Assembly (NCBI GenBank): GCA_022340345.1
Contig: JAJDOE010000078.1
Span: 1 to 47,098, forward strand
Reading direction: 5' to 3'
From: Gammaproteobacteria bacterium
GTDB taxonomy: Bacteria; Pseudomonadota; Gammaproteobacteria; HyVt-429
Length of the DNA stretch: 47,098 nucleotides
Positions within the stretch are counted from its first letter, which is position 1. Each line of letters opens with the position of its first letter. The notes under the pieces are model-generated. The model was not told where the DNA came from and made no database searches. It saw only the letters and a program-made list of their open reading frames with translations. Below, in pieces: positions 37,940 to 46,184 of this stretch. The position numbers and the translations under genes are program-made.

Positions 37940-38384
37940 CTCCAACCTCCGGTTTTGGTGTCCGTGCGAACCGGGAAGTGTAACCCCATGGAGACACTCG
38001 CGTGCTACGGGTTGAAGGCTGCCGTGACGGTGGCAGCGCAGGCCCAGAGTCCGGCACAACGCGCGGCGGTAACGCGGACAAATCACAGGCCAGATAACAC
38101 CCCGCCCACCGGCCCCTGCAGGGATGGAACCGGGTGCGGCGAGGCCGGATCCGGCTCGTGAAAAATTCGAATTAATAGATCTAACTATCGGTTTTAAAAC
38201 ATAAAAAAGCTTCATCCGGGCTGCCAGCGGTGTAATGACCCGGAACGTGGGGGCACACCGGAGGAGCCGCGGGTACCGGCATCGGAATGTCTTGATTTGA
38301 ATCAAAGTTGCCGCGCTCGTTATTCCTTAGCGTGGGCCACACCGAAACTGCGCGGCGGATGCCGCCGAAAACGGAGAAAGCCAT
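37940..38384. other. 445-bp intergenic region with an AT-rich island and the hyp promoter
   Basis: There is no gene here. Positions 38158-38215 are strikingly AT-rich for this genome (about two-thirds A/T, with TTTTAAAACATAAAAAAG at 38193-38210), then GC-rich sequence resumes. The right part holds the FNR-type box and -10 of the hyp operon. The AT-rich stretch could serve as an upstream activating or silencer-binding segment for either flanking gene. Confidence 0.5.
38292..38333 (+). promoter_or_regulatory. FNR/ANR-type box and -10 of the hyp operon
   Basis: TTGATTTGAATCAA (38292-38305) is a perfect TTGAT-N4-ATCAA consensus. After exactly 22 nt comes TAGCGT (38328-38333), a TAnnnT -10, giving the class II FNR layout. 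hypC starts 51 bp further on. The geometry is identical to that of the hydrogenase structural promoter at 23975-24016. Confidence 0.75.
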
Positions 38385-38660
38385 ATGTGCCTGGGAATCC
38401 CCATGCAGGTCAGATCGGTGGAGGGCTTTCGCGCCCGCTGCGAGGCGCGCGGTATCGAGCGTGACGTAAGCCTGTTTATGCTGCCGGAGGGTTCGGTGGC
38501 CATCGGCGACTTCGTTGTGGTGCACGTGGGCTACGCCATCCAGACCATCAGCGAGCAGGAGTCCCGCAGTGCCTGGGAGATCTACGACGCGATGCTCGCG
38601 GCGGAGGACGCCCTGGAGGCACCTCCGGCGGTAACGGCGGTCGGTGTCGGGGAGAGCTGA
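38385..38660 (+). CDS. hypC: hydrogenase maturation chaperone HypC
   Basis: A 91-residue chaperone. MCLGIPMQV, with the essential Cys2, is the family signature; the ATG at 38385 has GGAG upstream. FVVVHVGYAIQTISEQES is the conserved middle strand and helix. HypC works with HypD to build and deliver the Fe(CN)2CO unit to the large subunit HynL. It is the first gene of the hyp operon and ends 3 bp before hypA. Confidence 0.96.
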   Translation: MCLGIPMQVRSVEGFRARCEARGIERDVSLFMLPEGSVAIGDFVVVHVGYAIQTISEQESRSAWEIYDAMLAAEDALEAPPAVTAVGVGES

Positions 38661-38663
38661 GCG

Positions 38664-39032
38664 ATGCATGAACTGGCCATCTGCCAGGCGCTGCTGGAAC
38701 AGGTGGCGGATGTCGCCCGCGAGAACGACGCGCAGCGGGTGGCGCGCATAGAAGTCCATGTGGGTCCGTTGTCCGGTGTGGAAGTCCCGCTACTGGAGCG
38801 CGCCTTCAGCATCGCCCGCGCGGGAACCGTCGCGGAGGAGGCCCGGCTGGAAACCGTTTCGCTTCCGGTGCGGGTTCGCTGCGAGCAATGCGGGCAAGAG
38901 TCGGAGGCGCGGGTCAACCGGCTGGTGTGCGGCCACTGTGGTGACTACCACACCCGTCTTTGCAGTGGAGACGAACTGATCCTGGCACGGGTGGAATTGC
39001 TACGCGAGGAAAGCGTGGCGCTGGCGGTGTAG
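38664..39032 (+). CDS. hypA: hydrogenase nickel incorporation protein HypA
   Basis: A 122-residue nickel metallochaperone. MHELAICQAL carries the nickel-binding His2. The zinc site is formed by two CxxC pairs, CEQCGQ and CGHCGD (about 74-77 and 92-95). It passes nickel to the large subunit together with HypB. It follows hypC by 3 bp. Confidence 0.96.
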   Translation: MHELAICQALLEQVADVARENDAQRVARIEVHVGPLSGVEVPLLERAFSIARAGTVAEEARLETVSLPVRVRCEQCGQESEARVNRLVCGHCGDYHTRLCSGDELILARVELLREESVALAV

Positions 39033-39065
39033 TGGCGTTGACCTAAATTAGGTAGGGGACCCGAA
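39033..39065. promoter_or_regulatory. dyad symmetry between hypA and hypB
   Basis: ACCTAAATTAGGT (39040-39052) is a 6+6 dyad around a central base, the only AT-rich spot inside an otherwise tightly packed operon. It could bind a metal- or redox-responsive repressor, or be chance. The AGGGGA just after it may serve as the hypB ribosome binding site. Confidence 0.25.
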
Positions 39066-39839
39066 ATGTGTGATACCTGTGGATGCAATGTGACCCCCGG
39101 CAACCGTCACCTGGTGGAGGCAGGCGGGCGGCTGGAACGAACCGCCGGCGGAGCGGTCGCGGTGGACGTCTTACACGGGCTGCTGGCGGAAAACGATCAC
39201 CAGGCAGCCCACAATCGCGAACACTTCGACCGCCACTGCGTACTTGCCATCAACCTGATGTCTTCCCCCGGGGCGGGCAAGACCGCATTGCTGGAAGCGA
39301 CGCTTCCGCGGCTGGCGGAACGGTACCGGGTAGCCGTGGTGGAAGGGGACCTGGAAACCGAGAACGATGCCGAGCGCATCCGCGCGCACGGCGTGCCCGC
39401 CATCCAGATCACGACCGGCAGTGCCTGTCACCTGGATGCGCACATGCTGCACACGGCACTGCACCAGCTCGACCTGGACGCGGTGGACCTGCTGTTTATC
39501 GAAAACGTCGGCAACCTGGTGTGCCCGGCGGGATTCGATCTGGGCCAGCACGCCAACGTCACCTTGTTGTCGGTTACCGAGGGAGACGACAAACCCGAGA
39601 AATACCCGATTATTTTCCGCGCCGCGGAACTGGTGCTGATCAGCAAGAGTGACCTGCTGCCGGTGCTGGGCGACTTCCAGGTCGAGAAGGCGGAGCGGCA
39701 CGTGCGCGAGCTGGCCAGCGAGGCACCGGTACTGCCGTGCTCCGCACGTAGTGGCGATGGCCTGGATGCCTGGGTCGACTGGATTGATGCGCAGCGCGCG
39801 CGCAACGAAACCGTCGCGCTACCGGCACGGGAAGCCTGA
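39066..39839 (+). CDS. hypB: hydrogenase nickel incorporation GTPase HypB
   Basis: A 257-residue SIMIBI GTPase. The N-terminus MCDTCGCN has the CxxCxC high-affinity nickel site. The P-loop is SSPGAGKTALLEATL (about 62-76), with EGDLETENDAERI, the guanine-specific SKSD motif (ISKSDLLP) and metal-site cysteines in GSACHLD. There is no polyhistidine stretch, unlike some alpha- and betaproteobacterial HypB, so nickel storage is not expected here. It powers nickel transfer to HypA/HynL. Confidence 0.96.
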   Translation: MCDTCGCNVTPGNRHLVEAGGRLERTAGGAVAVDVLHGLLAENDHQAAHNREHFDRHCVLAINLMSSPGAGKTALLEATLPRLAERYRVAVVEGDLETENDAERIRAHGVPAIQITTGSACHLDAHMLHTALHQLDLDAVDLLFIENVGNLVCPAGFDLGQHANVTLLSVTEGDDKPEKYPIIFRAAELVLISKSDLLPVLGDFQVEKAERHVRELASEAPVLPCSARSGDGLDAWVDWIDAQRARNETVALPAREA

Positions 39840-39846
39840 GGTGGCG

Positions 39847-40965
39847 ATGCAGACCGACGCCCGCACCTGGCTTGAGCGCATCCGTGCGCTGCCGCTGGAG
39901 GGGCGGATGCGGGTGATGAACGTTTGCGGCGGGCACGAACGTTCCATCTCCCAGGCGGGATTGCGGCGCCTGCTGCCGGACAACGTGGAATTGATTCCGG
40001 GGCCGGGTTGCCCGGTGTGCGTGTGCCCGGAGGAAGACGTTTACGCGGCCATCCGGCTGTCCCTCGACGAGGAGGTGATCCTGGTGGCGTTTGGCGACAT
40101 GCTGCGGGTTCCGGTCAATGTGCCGAAGCGGGAGGTGCGCAGTTTGCAGCAGGCGCGGGCCGCCGGTGGTGACGTGCGCCCCATCGCTTCGCCGGCCGAG
40201 GCCAGCGACATCGCGCGCGCCAACCCGGACCGGCCGGTGGTGTTCTTCGCCGCCGGGTTCGAAACCACCACCGCACCGGTGGTAGCGATGTTGCACGAGG
40301 ATCCGCCGGAGAACCTGTTCCTGCTGCTTTCCGGGCGGCTTACCTGGCCGGCGGTGGCCATGTTGCTGGACTCCGGGGCGCCCGGTTTCCAGGGACTGGT
40401 GTGCCCGGGACACGTGGCCACCGTGATGGGCCCGGAGGAGTGGCAGTTCGTTTCCGACCAGCACCACATTCCCGCGGCGGTGGCCGGGTTCACGCCGGTC
40501 AGCCTGCTGGCCGCCCTGTACTCCGTGTTGCGCCAGCAACTGGAGGGGCGCGCATTCCTGGACAACTGCTACCCGGAGTTGGTGCAGCCAGGCGGCAACC
40601 CACGGGCTCGGCAGCAATTGGCTGCGACGCTCGACGTGGTCGATGCCAACTGGCGCGGAATCGGAACCATCCCCGCTTCCGGCTTCGGTCTCAAAACAGA
40701 ATGGGCGGCCCACGATGCGCGTCAGCATTTCCCGATCGCGGAAGACGCATCTCGCAAACGCGCCGGCGAAATGCCAGCCGGCTGCCAGTGCGCCGACGTG
40801 GTGCTGGGGCGCATCTATCCCAACCAGTGCCGCATCTTCGGCAATGCCTGCACCCCCCGGAATCCCATTGGACCCTGCATGGTTTCCGACGAGGGCGCCT
40901 GCCGAATCTGGTGGGCCGCGGGTGAGCGTGGCGAGCACGGCGCCCGGGTGGCGGCGAGCGCGTGA
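39847..40965 (+). CDS. hypD: hydrogenase maturation protein HypD
   Basis: A 372-residue [4Fe-4S] protein. I use the ATG at 39847; a GTG at 39841 would add two residues. Conserved motifs are NVCGGHE, PGPGCPVCVCP and FFAAGFETTTAP, and late cysteines in GCQCADVVLGR and FGNACTPRNPIGPCMVSDEGACRIW (shown in parts: FGNACTPRNP, PCMVSDEGAC) provide the cluster. HypD assembles Fe(CN)2CO with HypC, receiving cyanide from HypE/HypF. Its stop overlaps the next gene (GTGA). Confidence 0.96.
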   Translation: MQTDARTWLERIRALPLEGRMRVMNVCGGHERSISQAGLRRLLPDNVELIPGPGCPVCVCPEEDVYAAIRLSLDEEVILVAFGDMLRVPVNVPKREVRSLQQARAAGGDVRPIASPAEASDIARANPDRPVVFFAAGFETTTAPVVAMLHEDPPENLFLLLSGRLTWPAVAMLLDSGAPGFQGLVCPGHVATVMGPEEWQFVSDQHHIPAAVAGFTPVSLLAALYSVLRQQLEGRAFLDNCYPELVQPGGNPRARQQLAATLDVVDANWRGIGTIPASGFGLKTEWAAHDARQHFPIAEDASRKRAGEMPAGCQCADVVLGRIYPNQCRIFGNACTPRNPIGPCMVSDEGACRIWWAAGERGEHGARVAASA

Positions 40966-41630
40966 GCACCGAACTCCTTTGGCTGTTGTTGGCGGGATTC
41001 GGGCTTGGTGCCCTGCACAGCCTGGATCCGGATCACGTGGCGGCCATGTCCACCCTGGTCGGACGCCAGCCGGACGAACCGGCGTCCGTGGCGGCCCGTC
41101 ATGGACTGCTGTGGGGGCTGGGTCATACCCTGGCGATTGTGGCGCTGGGGCTGGCGTTGCTGTTGACCAGCGGACAACTTTCCGGGGAATGGACAACGGG
41201 ATTCGAATTGGTCGCCGGACTCCTGCTCATCGGGCTGGGGGTTATTCGGTTGCACAGTGCCGGCAGGCGCCTGGGCTACTGGCGGCACGTGCATGCCGGT
41301 AGCGAGCACGTGCATTTTCATCTCGGCCACGGTGGTCACAGCCATGCGCCGGTATGGATTGGCCTGTTGCATGGGGCGGCGGGAACCGCCGGGGTGATGG
41401 CGTTGCTCCCGGCGCTGGTGGTGGACTCGGTTGCCGCCTACCTGGTGTATGTGGCGGCCTTCGGTCTGGGCAGTACCGGGACCATGATGATGGTGTGCGG
41501 CGGGCTGGGAGGCCTGTTCCGGGTCCTGGGTGCCCGGGCGACCCGTGCCGCTACCTGGCTTGGCGCCACGGCCGGCTTCGCCAGCATGGCCATCGGCCTG
41601 TGGTGGGTCGGTGATGTCCTGCGCACCTGA
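40962..41630 (+). CDS. nickel permease, HoxN/NiCoT-UreH-like
   Basis: A 222-residue membrane protein from a GTG overlapping the hypD stop. It has about six helices. The metal-selective motif H-x4-D-H is present in the second segment: GALHSLDPDHVAAM (17-30). A His-rich loop near the middle (WRHVHAGSEHVHFHLGHGGH) lies between helices, and the second GLLHGAAGTAGVMALLPAL repeat follows. This arrangement fits the UreH/SulP-unrelated nickel/cobalt transporter group rather than HupE. Inside a hyp operon, nickel for the hydrogenase is the natural substrate. It overlaps hypF by 17 bp. Confidence 0.75.
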   Translation: MSTELLWLLLAGFGLGALHSLDPDHVAAMSTLVGRQPDEPASVAARHGLLWGLGHTLAIVALGLALLLTSGQLSGEWTTGFELVAGLLLIGLGVIRLHSAGRRLGYWRHVHAGSEHVHFHLGHGGHSHAPVWIGLLHGAAGTAGVMALLPALVVDSVAAYLVYVAAFGLGSTGTMMMVCGGLGGLFRVLGARATRAATWLGATAGFASMAIGLWWVGDVLRT

Positions 41631-43914
41631 GAGCCAACGCATTCTGCTGGGTGGGCAAGTCCAGGGGGTTGGTTTTCGTCCCTTTGTTTTTCGCCTGGCG
41701 ACAGACCTCGGTCTGCACGGCTGGGTTCGCAATGTCACCGGCCAGGTGGAGATTCTTGCCCAGGCCGAATCCGGACTATTGGACGCCTTTCTCGACGGAC
41801 TGATACACCATGCGCCACCCCTGGCGCGGCCGGTTCTGATCGAAAAAGGCGCAGCGGCCTCACCGGTTCTGAAGGACTTCCGTATTGTTGCAAGCACCAG
41901 CTGCGAGGACCCGGACGTCCATGTGCCACCGGACTATTTTGCCTGCCCGGACTGCATCCGCGAGTTGCATGACCCCGGGGATCGCCGCTATCGCTATCCC
42001 TTCATCAACTGCACCCAGTGCGGACCCCGCTATACCATTATCGATGAACTTCCCTACGACCGGCCGGCAACCAGCATGCGCGATTTTCCGTTGTGCGCTG
42101 CCTGCCAGGTAGAGTACAGCGATCCCGCGAACCGGCGGTTTCATGCCGAACCGGTGGCGTGCCCGGAGTGCGGACCCCAGCTCGAGTTGCTGACCGCAGG
42201 CGGGCAGCGCCTGCATCGGGAAGCGGCACTGGCGGCGGCCGTGGCGTTGCTGGCAGCCGGCAAGATTGTCGCGCTGCGCGGCATCGGTGGTTATCACCTG
42301 CTGTGCGACGCGCGCAACGAGACAGCGGTTGTCCGCCTGCGCGAGCGCAAACGGCGTCCGCACAAACCGCTGGCGGTGATGCTGCCAGCGGCCGGAGACG
42401 ACGGCGCCGACCAGGTGCGCGCCTTTAGTCGCGCGGGCGCGATGGAGATTGCCGCGATCACCGATCCTCGGCGGCCGATCGTGTTGTGCCCGCGAGCAGA
42501 GCCGGACCGGCTGGCCGAATCGCTTGCGCCGGGGCTCGACGAAGTGGGGTTGTTGCTTGCGTACAGCCCGCTGCACGAGTTGCTGCTGGCGGATTTTGGC
42601 GGGCCCCTGGTGGCCACGTCGGGAAATATCAGCGGCGAGCCGGTACTTACCGAGGCGCACGACGCGGAGCAGCGGTTGTCCGCGGTAGCCGACGCCTTCC
42701 TGCATCACAACCGGCCCATTCGCCGGCCCGCCGACGATGCGGTGGTGCGGGTGCTGGCCGGGGCCCCGGCGCTGCTGCGGCCCGGCCGCGGTTTTGCGCC
42801 GCTCGAACGCCGACTGCCCGTGGCGCTGCTTGAGCCCCTGCTGGCGGTGGGCGGCCACATGAAAAATACCGTGGCCATTGGCTGGGGTGAACGCGCGGTG
42901 CTTTCTCCCCACGTTGGTGACCTGGACAGTCCTCGCAGTCTCGCGGTTTTTCGCCAGGTCGGTGTGGACCTGGCGCGCCTGCATGGCGTCGAACCGGCGC
43001 GGCTGGTGCATGATGCCCATCCCGGCTACGCGAGTACCCGCTGGGCGCAGCACGATGGTCGGGAGTGCCTGGCGGTGCCGCACCACCAGGCCCATGCCAG
43101 TGCGCTGGCAGGGGAACACGGCCTGACCGGCGAAATGCTGGTATTCACCTGGGACGGAACCGGCTACGGTGAGGACGGCAGCCTGTGGGGCGGAGAAGCA
43201 CTGCTGGGCGCACCGGGCCGCTGGCATCGACGCGCCAGCTTGCGGCCCTTCCGGCTGCCGGGCGGGGATACGGCCGGGCGGGAACCCTGGCGGGCCGCAG
43301 CCGCCCTGTGTTGGGAACTGGGCCGTGATTGCCCGGGCCTGGACGGGCTGCAAGTGGATACCCGGCTGGCGCAGCAGGCCTGGCAGGCGGGACTCAACAC
43401 CCCGGTCAGTAGCTCTGCGGGCCGCTTGTTCGACGCGGGTGCGTTCCTGGTGGGCCTGGGGGCCCATGCCAGTTTCGAGGGACAGGGGCCGATGGCGCTG
43501 GAGGCACTGGCCCGTCGGGCGACGGCTTCCGTCGCCGGTGAAGCGCTGCCACTGGAGTCCGACGCCAGCGGCATCTGGCGCGCGGACTGGGCGCCGTTGC
43601 TGGCGGAATTGCTCGACGAGCGTTGCGAACCGGCCCAGCGCGCCTTTCGCCTGCACGCGCGTCTGGCGGCGACGCTGGTGGCCCAGGCGCTGCGAATACG
43701 GGAACAACACGGGCTGTGCACGGTAGGCCTGAGTGGTGGCGTGTTTCAGAACCGGCTGTTGGTTGCCTTGGCCGTCAGGGGGCTGGAGCAGCAGGGATTT
43801 CGCGTAGTACTGGCACGGCAGGTGCCCTGCAACGACGGTGGCATCGCGTACGGGCAACTGGTGGAGGCGGCGGCACGCCTGGCATCGGGAGAGGCTAATG
43901 GACCAGGGAACTGA
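41614..43914 (+). CDS. hypF: carbamoyltransferase HypF
   Basis: A 766-residue multidomain enzyme. The acylphosphatase domain comes first (GGQVQGVGFRPFVFRLA), then two zinc-finger units (CPDCIRELH and INCTQCGPRYT; CAACQVEYS and PVACPECGP), then the YrdC-like domain (about 190-370) with GIGGYHLLCDA, and the Kae1-like C-terminal domain with HHQAHASALAGEH and GLSGGVFQNRLL. It uses carbamoyl phosphate to make the cyanide precursor on HypE. I start at the ATG at 41614, inside the end of the nickel permease gene, without a strong Shine-Dalgarno sequence. Confidence 0.96.
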   Translation: MSCAPESQRILLGGQVQGVGFRPFVFRLATDLGLHGWVRNVTGQVEILAQAESGLLDAFLDGLIHHAPPLARPVLIEKGAAASPVLKDFRIVASTSCEDPDVHVPPDYFACPDCIRELHDPGDRRYRYPFINCTQCGPRYTIIDELPYDRPATSMRDFPLCAACQVEYSDPANRRFHAEPVACPECGPQLELLTAGGQRLHREAALAAAVALLAAGKIVALRGIGGYHLLCDARNETAVVRLRERKRRPHKPLAVMLPAAGDDGADQVRAFSRAGAMEIAAITDPRRPIVLCPRAEPDRLAESLAPGLDEVGLLLAYSPLHELLLADFGGPLVATSGNISGEPVLTEAHDAEQRLSAVADAFLHHNRPIRRPADDAVVRVLAGAPALLRPGRGFAPLERRLPVALLEPLLAVGGHMKNTVAIGWGERAVLSPHVGDLDSPRSLAVFRQVGVDLARLHGVEPARLVHDAHPGYASTRWAQHDGRECLAVPHHQAHASALAGEHGLTGEMLVFTWDGTGYGEDGSLWGGEALLGAPGRWHRRASLRPFRLPGGDTAGREPWRAAAALCWELGRDCPGLDGLQVDTRLAQQAWQAGLNTPVSSSAGRLFDAGAFLVGLGAHASFEGQGPMALEALARRATASVAGEALPLESDASGIWRADWAPLLAELLDERCEPAQRAFRLHARLAATLVAQALRIREQHGLCTVGLSGGVFQNRLLVALAVRGLEQQGFRVVLARQVPCNDGGIAYGQLVEAAARLASGEANGPGN

Positions 43915-44914
43915 GCTGCGAATCGAACTCGCCCACGGCAACGGCGGGCGGCTGATGCGTGAACTCATCGAGTCGGTGTTCGCCCGCCATCTTGGCAATG
44001 ACCTGCTGGACGTGACCAGCGATTCGGCCCGCGTGCCCATCCCTGCGGGCCAGGACGTTTTCGTTACTACCGATGGCTTCATTGTTAACCCGCTGGAGTT
44101 TCCCGGCGGGGATATCGGTTCGCTTGCGGTGCATGGGACGGTTAACGATCTCAGCGTCGCGGGCGCGACGCCCCTGTACCTGACACTCAACGCTTTTATC
44201 GAGGAGGGCCTGGAGATCGCCCGCCTGGACCGCCTGGTAAGCAGCCTGGCGCGGGCGGCGAAAGGATGCGGCGTACGAGTCGTCGCCGGAGATACCAAGG
44301 TCGTGGTCCGCGGCGAAGGGGGAGGCCTGTATCTGGCAACCACCGGAATCGGTGTGCGCGAGCCGGGACGGTCGCTGGGACTGGATCAGGTGCGGGAAGG
44401 AGACGTGTTGCTGGTCAGCGGACCGGTAGGTGACCACGGCACCGCGGTTATGCTGGCGCGGGAGGAGTTCGGTCTGCGCGGCGATGTGCGTTCAGATTCG
44501 GCATCGGTGTTTCCGCTGGCCCAGGCGTTGTTGCCGTTCGCCGGTCTGCGGTTTATGCGCGACCCGACCCGCGGTGGCCTGGCGTCGGTGGCAAATGAAC
44601 TGGTTCGCGCCAGCGGAATGGGAGTGCGCCTGGCCGAGGCCCGGGTACCGGTACGCGAACCGGTGCGATCCGTATGCGAGATGCTGGGTTACGACCCCTA
44701 TTACCTGGCCTGCGAGGGCCGCCTGGTAGCGGTAGTGGAAGCCGGGCAAGCAGAGGCCGCTCTCGCGGCGTTGCGCGGCGCGCCCGGCGGCGAGCACGCG
44801 CAGTCGATCGGGGAGATTACCGCGAGGCCCGCTTGCGTGGTTCTGGAAACCGAACTCGGCGGCGAGCGGATTCTGGAGGAACTGGAGGACGACCCGCTTC
44901 CCCGGATCTGCTGA
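43898..44914 (+). CDS. hypE: hydrogenase maturation protein HypE
   Basis: A 338-residue PurM-like ATP enzyme. The ATG at 43898 follows GGGAGAGG and overlaps the end of hypF by 17 bp. The conserved start is ELAHGNGGRLMRELI, then FVTTDGFIVNPLEFPGGDIG, the GTVNDLSVAGA loop and DPTRGGLA. The C-terminus is PRIC, and the last Cys carries the carbamoyl group that is dehydrated to thiocyanate and gives the CN ligands. It ends 6 bp before the antiporter gene. Confidence 0.97.
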   Translation: MDQGTELRIELAHGNGGRLMRELIESVFARHLGNDLLDVTSDSARVPIPAGQDVFVTTDGFIVNPLEFPGGDIGSLAVHGTVNDLSVAGATPLYLTLNAFIEEGLEIARLDRLVSSLARAAKGCGVRVVAGDTKVVVRGEGGGLYLATTGIGVREPGRSLGLDQVREGDVLLVSGPVGDHGTAVMLAREEFGLRGDVRSDSASVFPLAQALLPFAGLRFMRDPTRGGLASVANELVRASGMGVRLAEARVPVREPVRSVCEMLGYDPYYLACEGRLVAVVEAGQAEAALAALRGAPGGEHAQSIGEITARPACVVLETELGGERILEELEDDPLPRIC

Positions 44915-44920
44915 CGCGCC

Positions 44921-46132
44921 GTGGACACCCCTTCTTTTCTGCTCCAGATTGCCCTGATCCTGGTTACTGCGCGACTGGCCGCGGAGCTGGCCGCCTGGGC
45001 GCGGATGCCACGGGTTTTTGGCGAGCTTGCCGCGGGGGTGGTGCTGGGTCCCAGCCTGCTCGGCTGGATCGAGGTCAACGCGGTGATCCAGGTGCTGGCG
45101 GAGATCGGCATCATCCTGTTGCTCTTCGAGGTGGGCCTGGAAACCGACGTTGGCCGACTGCTGCGGGCCGGCGGTCGCTCCACGCTGGTGGCTGTGACCG
45201 GATTCGTGGTTCCCTTCGTTCTCGGTTTTTACCTGAGCCGTGACTTCTTTGGTCTGTCGTTGCTGGTATCCCTGTTCATCGCCGGAACGCTGACTGCAAC
45301 CAGCATTGGTATTACGGTACGAATCCTCACAGATCTCGGCCGGCAGAACAGCCCGGAAGGACAGGTCGTGCTTGGCGCCGCGGTGCTCGACGATATCCTC
45401 GGCGTCATCCTGCTGGCCGTGCTGTTTGATTTCTCTGCGTCCGGGCAGGTAGACCCGGGCAAGGCCGGAAAGGTGGTCATGCTGGTGCTGGGGTTCTTTT
45501 TGCTGGCGCCACTGGCCGCCCGCGCGCTCTCCACCTTGATCCGCTACTTCCACGAGATCAGTGATGCCCCGGGGGTGGTGCCGGTGCTGCTCGTCTCCCT
45601 GGTGCTTGCCTTTGCCGGCTTGGCCCACGCCATCGGCGCACCGCAACTGCTGGGTGGGTTCGCCGCGGGCCTGGCGGTCTCGCGGCGTTTCTTCCTTCCC
45701 TTTGCAGTCAGCCTGCGGGTGGACACGGCCTTCGGCGAACACATGCATGAGCAGATGCGTCCGGTGATCCAACTTTTCACACCGATCTTTTTTGTCATGG
45801 TGGGCCTGTCCATCGACCTGTCCCTGGTGGACTGGGGCTCGGCCTTCATCTGGACGTTCTCGTTGTCGGTTGCCGCCGTCGCAATTCTCGGAAAGCTGGT
45901 ATCCGGTCTGTTGATTCCCGGAAGCCGATACACGCGTGTTGTGATCGGCATGGCGATGGTGCCACGTGGCGAGATCGGTCTGATTTTTGCAGAAATCGGT
46001 CGCGCGTCCGGAATTTTTGAAGCAGACGTGCATGCCGCGCTGGTGCTGGTCATCGCCTACACCACGCTGCTGGCGCCTTTCTGGATCAAGTTGTACTACC
46101 GGTGGTATGGCCATCATATGGAGGAATGTTGA
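44921..46132 (+). CDS. cation/proton antiporter (CPA2 / KefB-like)
   Basis: A 403-residue membrane protein with about 12 helices and no cytoplasmic TrkA domain, unlike the full-length KefB/KefC. Family landmarks are the VFGELAAGVVLGPSLLG segment (about 30-46), the LLLFEVGLETD segment (65-75), TLTATSIGITVRILTDLG (discontinuous helix), and the ion-binding pair of acidic residues in GAAVLDDILGVILLAV (about 155-170). It starts with a GTG only 6 bp after hypE, so it is read with the hyp operon. Cation specificity (Na+ or K+) cannot be told. A link between hydrogenase activity and ion balance is inferred from position. Confidence 0.85.
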   Translation: MDTPSFLLQIALILVTARLAAELAAWARMPRVFGELAAGVVLGPSLLGWIEVNAVIQVLAEIGIILLLFEVGLETDVGRLLRAGGRSTLVAVTGFVVPFVLGFYLSRDFFGLSLLVSLFIAGTLTATSIGITVRILTDLGRQNSPEGQVVLGAAVLDDILGVILLAVLFDFSASGQVDPGKAGKVVMLVLGFFLLAPLAARALSTLIRYFHEISDAPGVVPVLLVSLVLAFAGLAHAIGAPQLLGGFAAGLAVSRRFFLPFAVSLRVDTAFGEHMHEQMRPVIQLFTPIFFVMVGLSIDLSLVDWGSAFIWTFSLSVAAVAILGKLVSGLLIPGSRYTRVVIGMAMVPRGEIGLIFAEIGRASGIFEADVHAALVLVIAYTTLLAPFWIKLYYRWYGHHMEEC

Positions 46133-46136
46133 CGGG

Positions 46137-46172
46137 CCGCTGGTGCTCGGTTAGCGTTCCGCAAACCAGCGG
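46137..46172 (+). other. inverted repeat overlapping the ribosome binding site of the next gene
   Basis: CCGCTGGT (46137-46144) and ACCAGCGG (46165-46172) make a perfect 8-bp stem with a 20-nt loop. It begins 4 bp after the antiporter stop. The right arm runs into GGGAA, the likely ribosome binding site for the TTG start at 46185. It could act as an operon-end hairpin or limit translation of the next gene. No U-tract follows. Confidence 0.45.
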
Positions 46173-46184
46173 GAACATGAGCTC

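Noticed and set aside
39640-41196. 518-codon open frame on the minus strand
   Set aside because: Antisense to hypB and hypD; its Pro/Arg/His-rich translation has no recognisable domain.
41860-44343. 827-codon open frame on the minus strand
   Set aside because: It is antisense to hypF and hypE, which have complete family motifs; the frame is open because of high GC content.
44492-46117. 541-codon open frame on the minus strand
   Set aside because: Antisense to hypE and the antiporter; His/Gln-rich composition typical of a reverse-strand shadow of a membrane protein gene.
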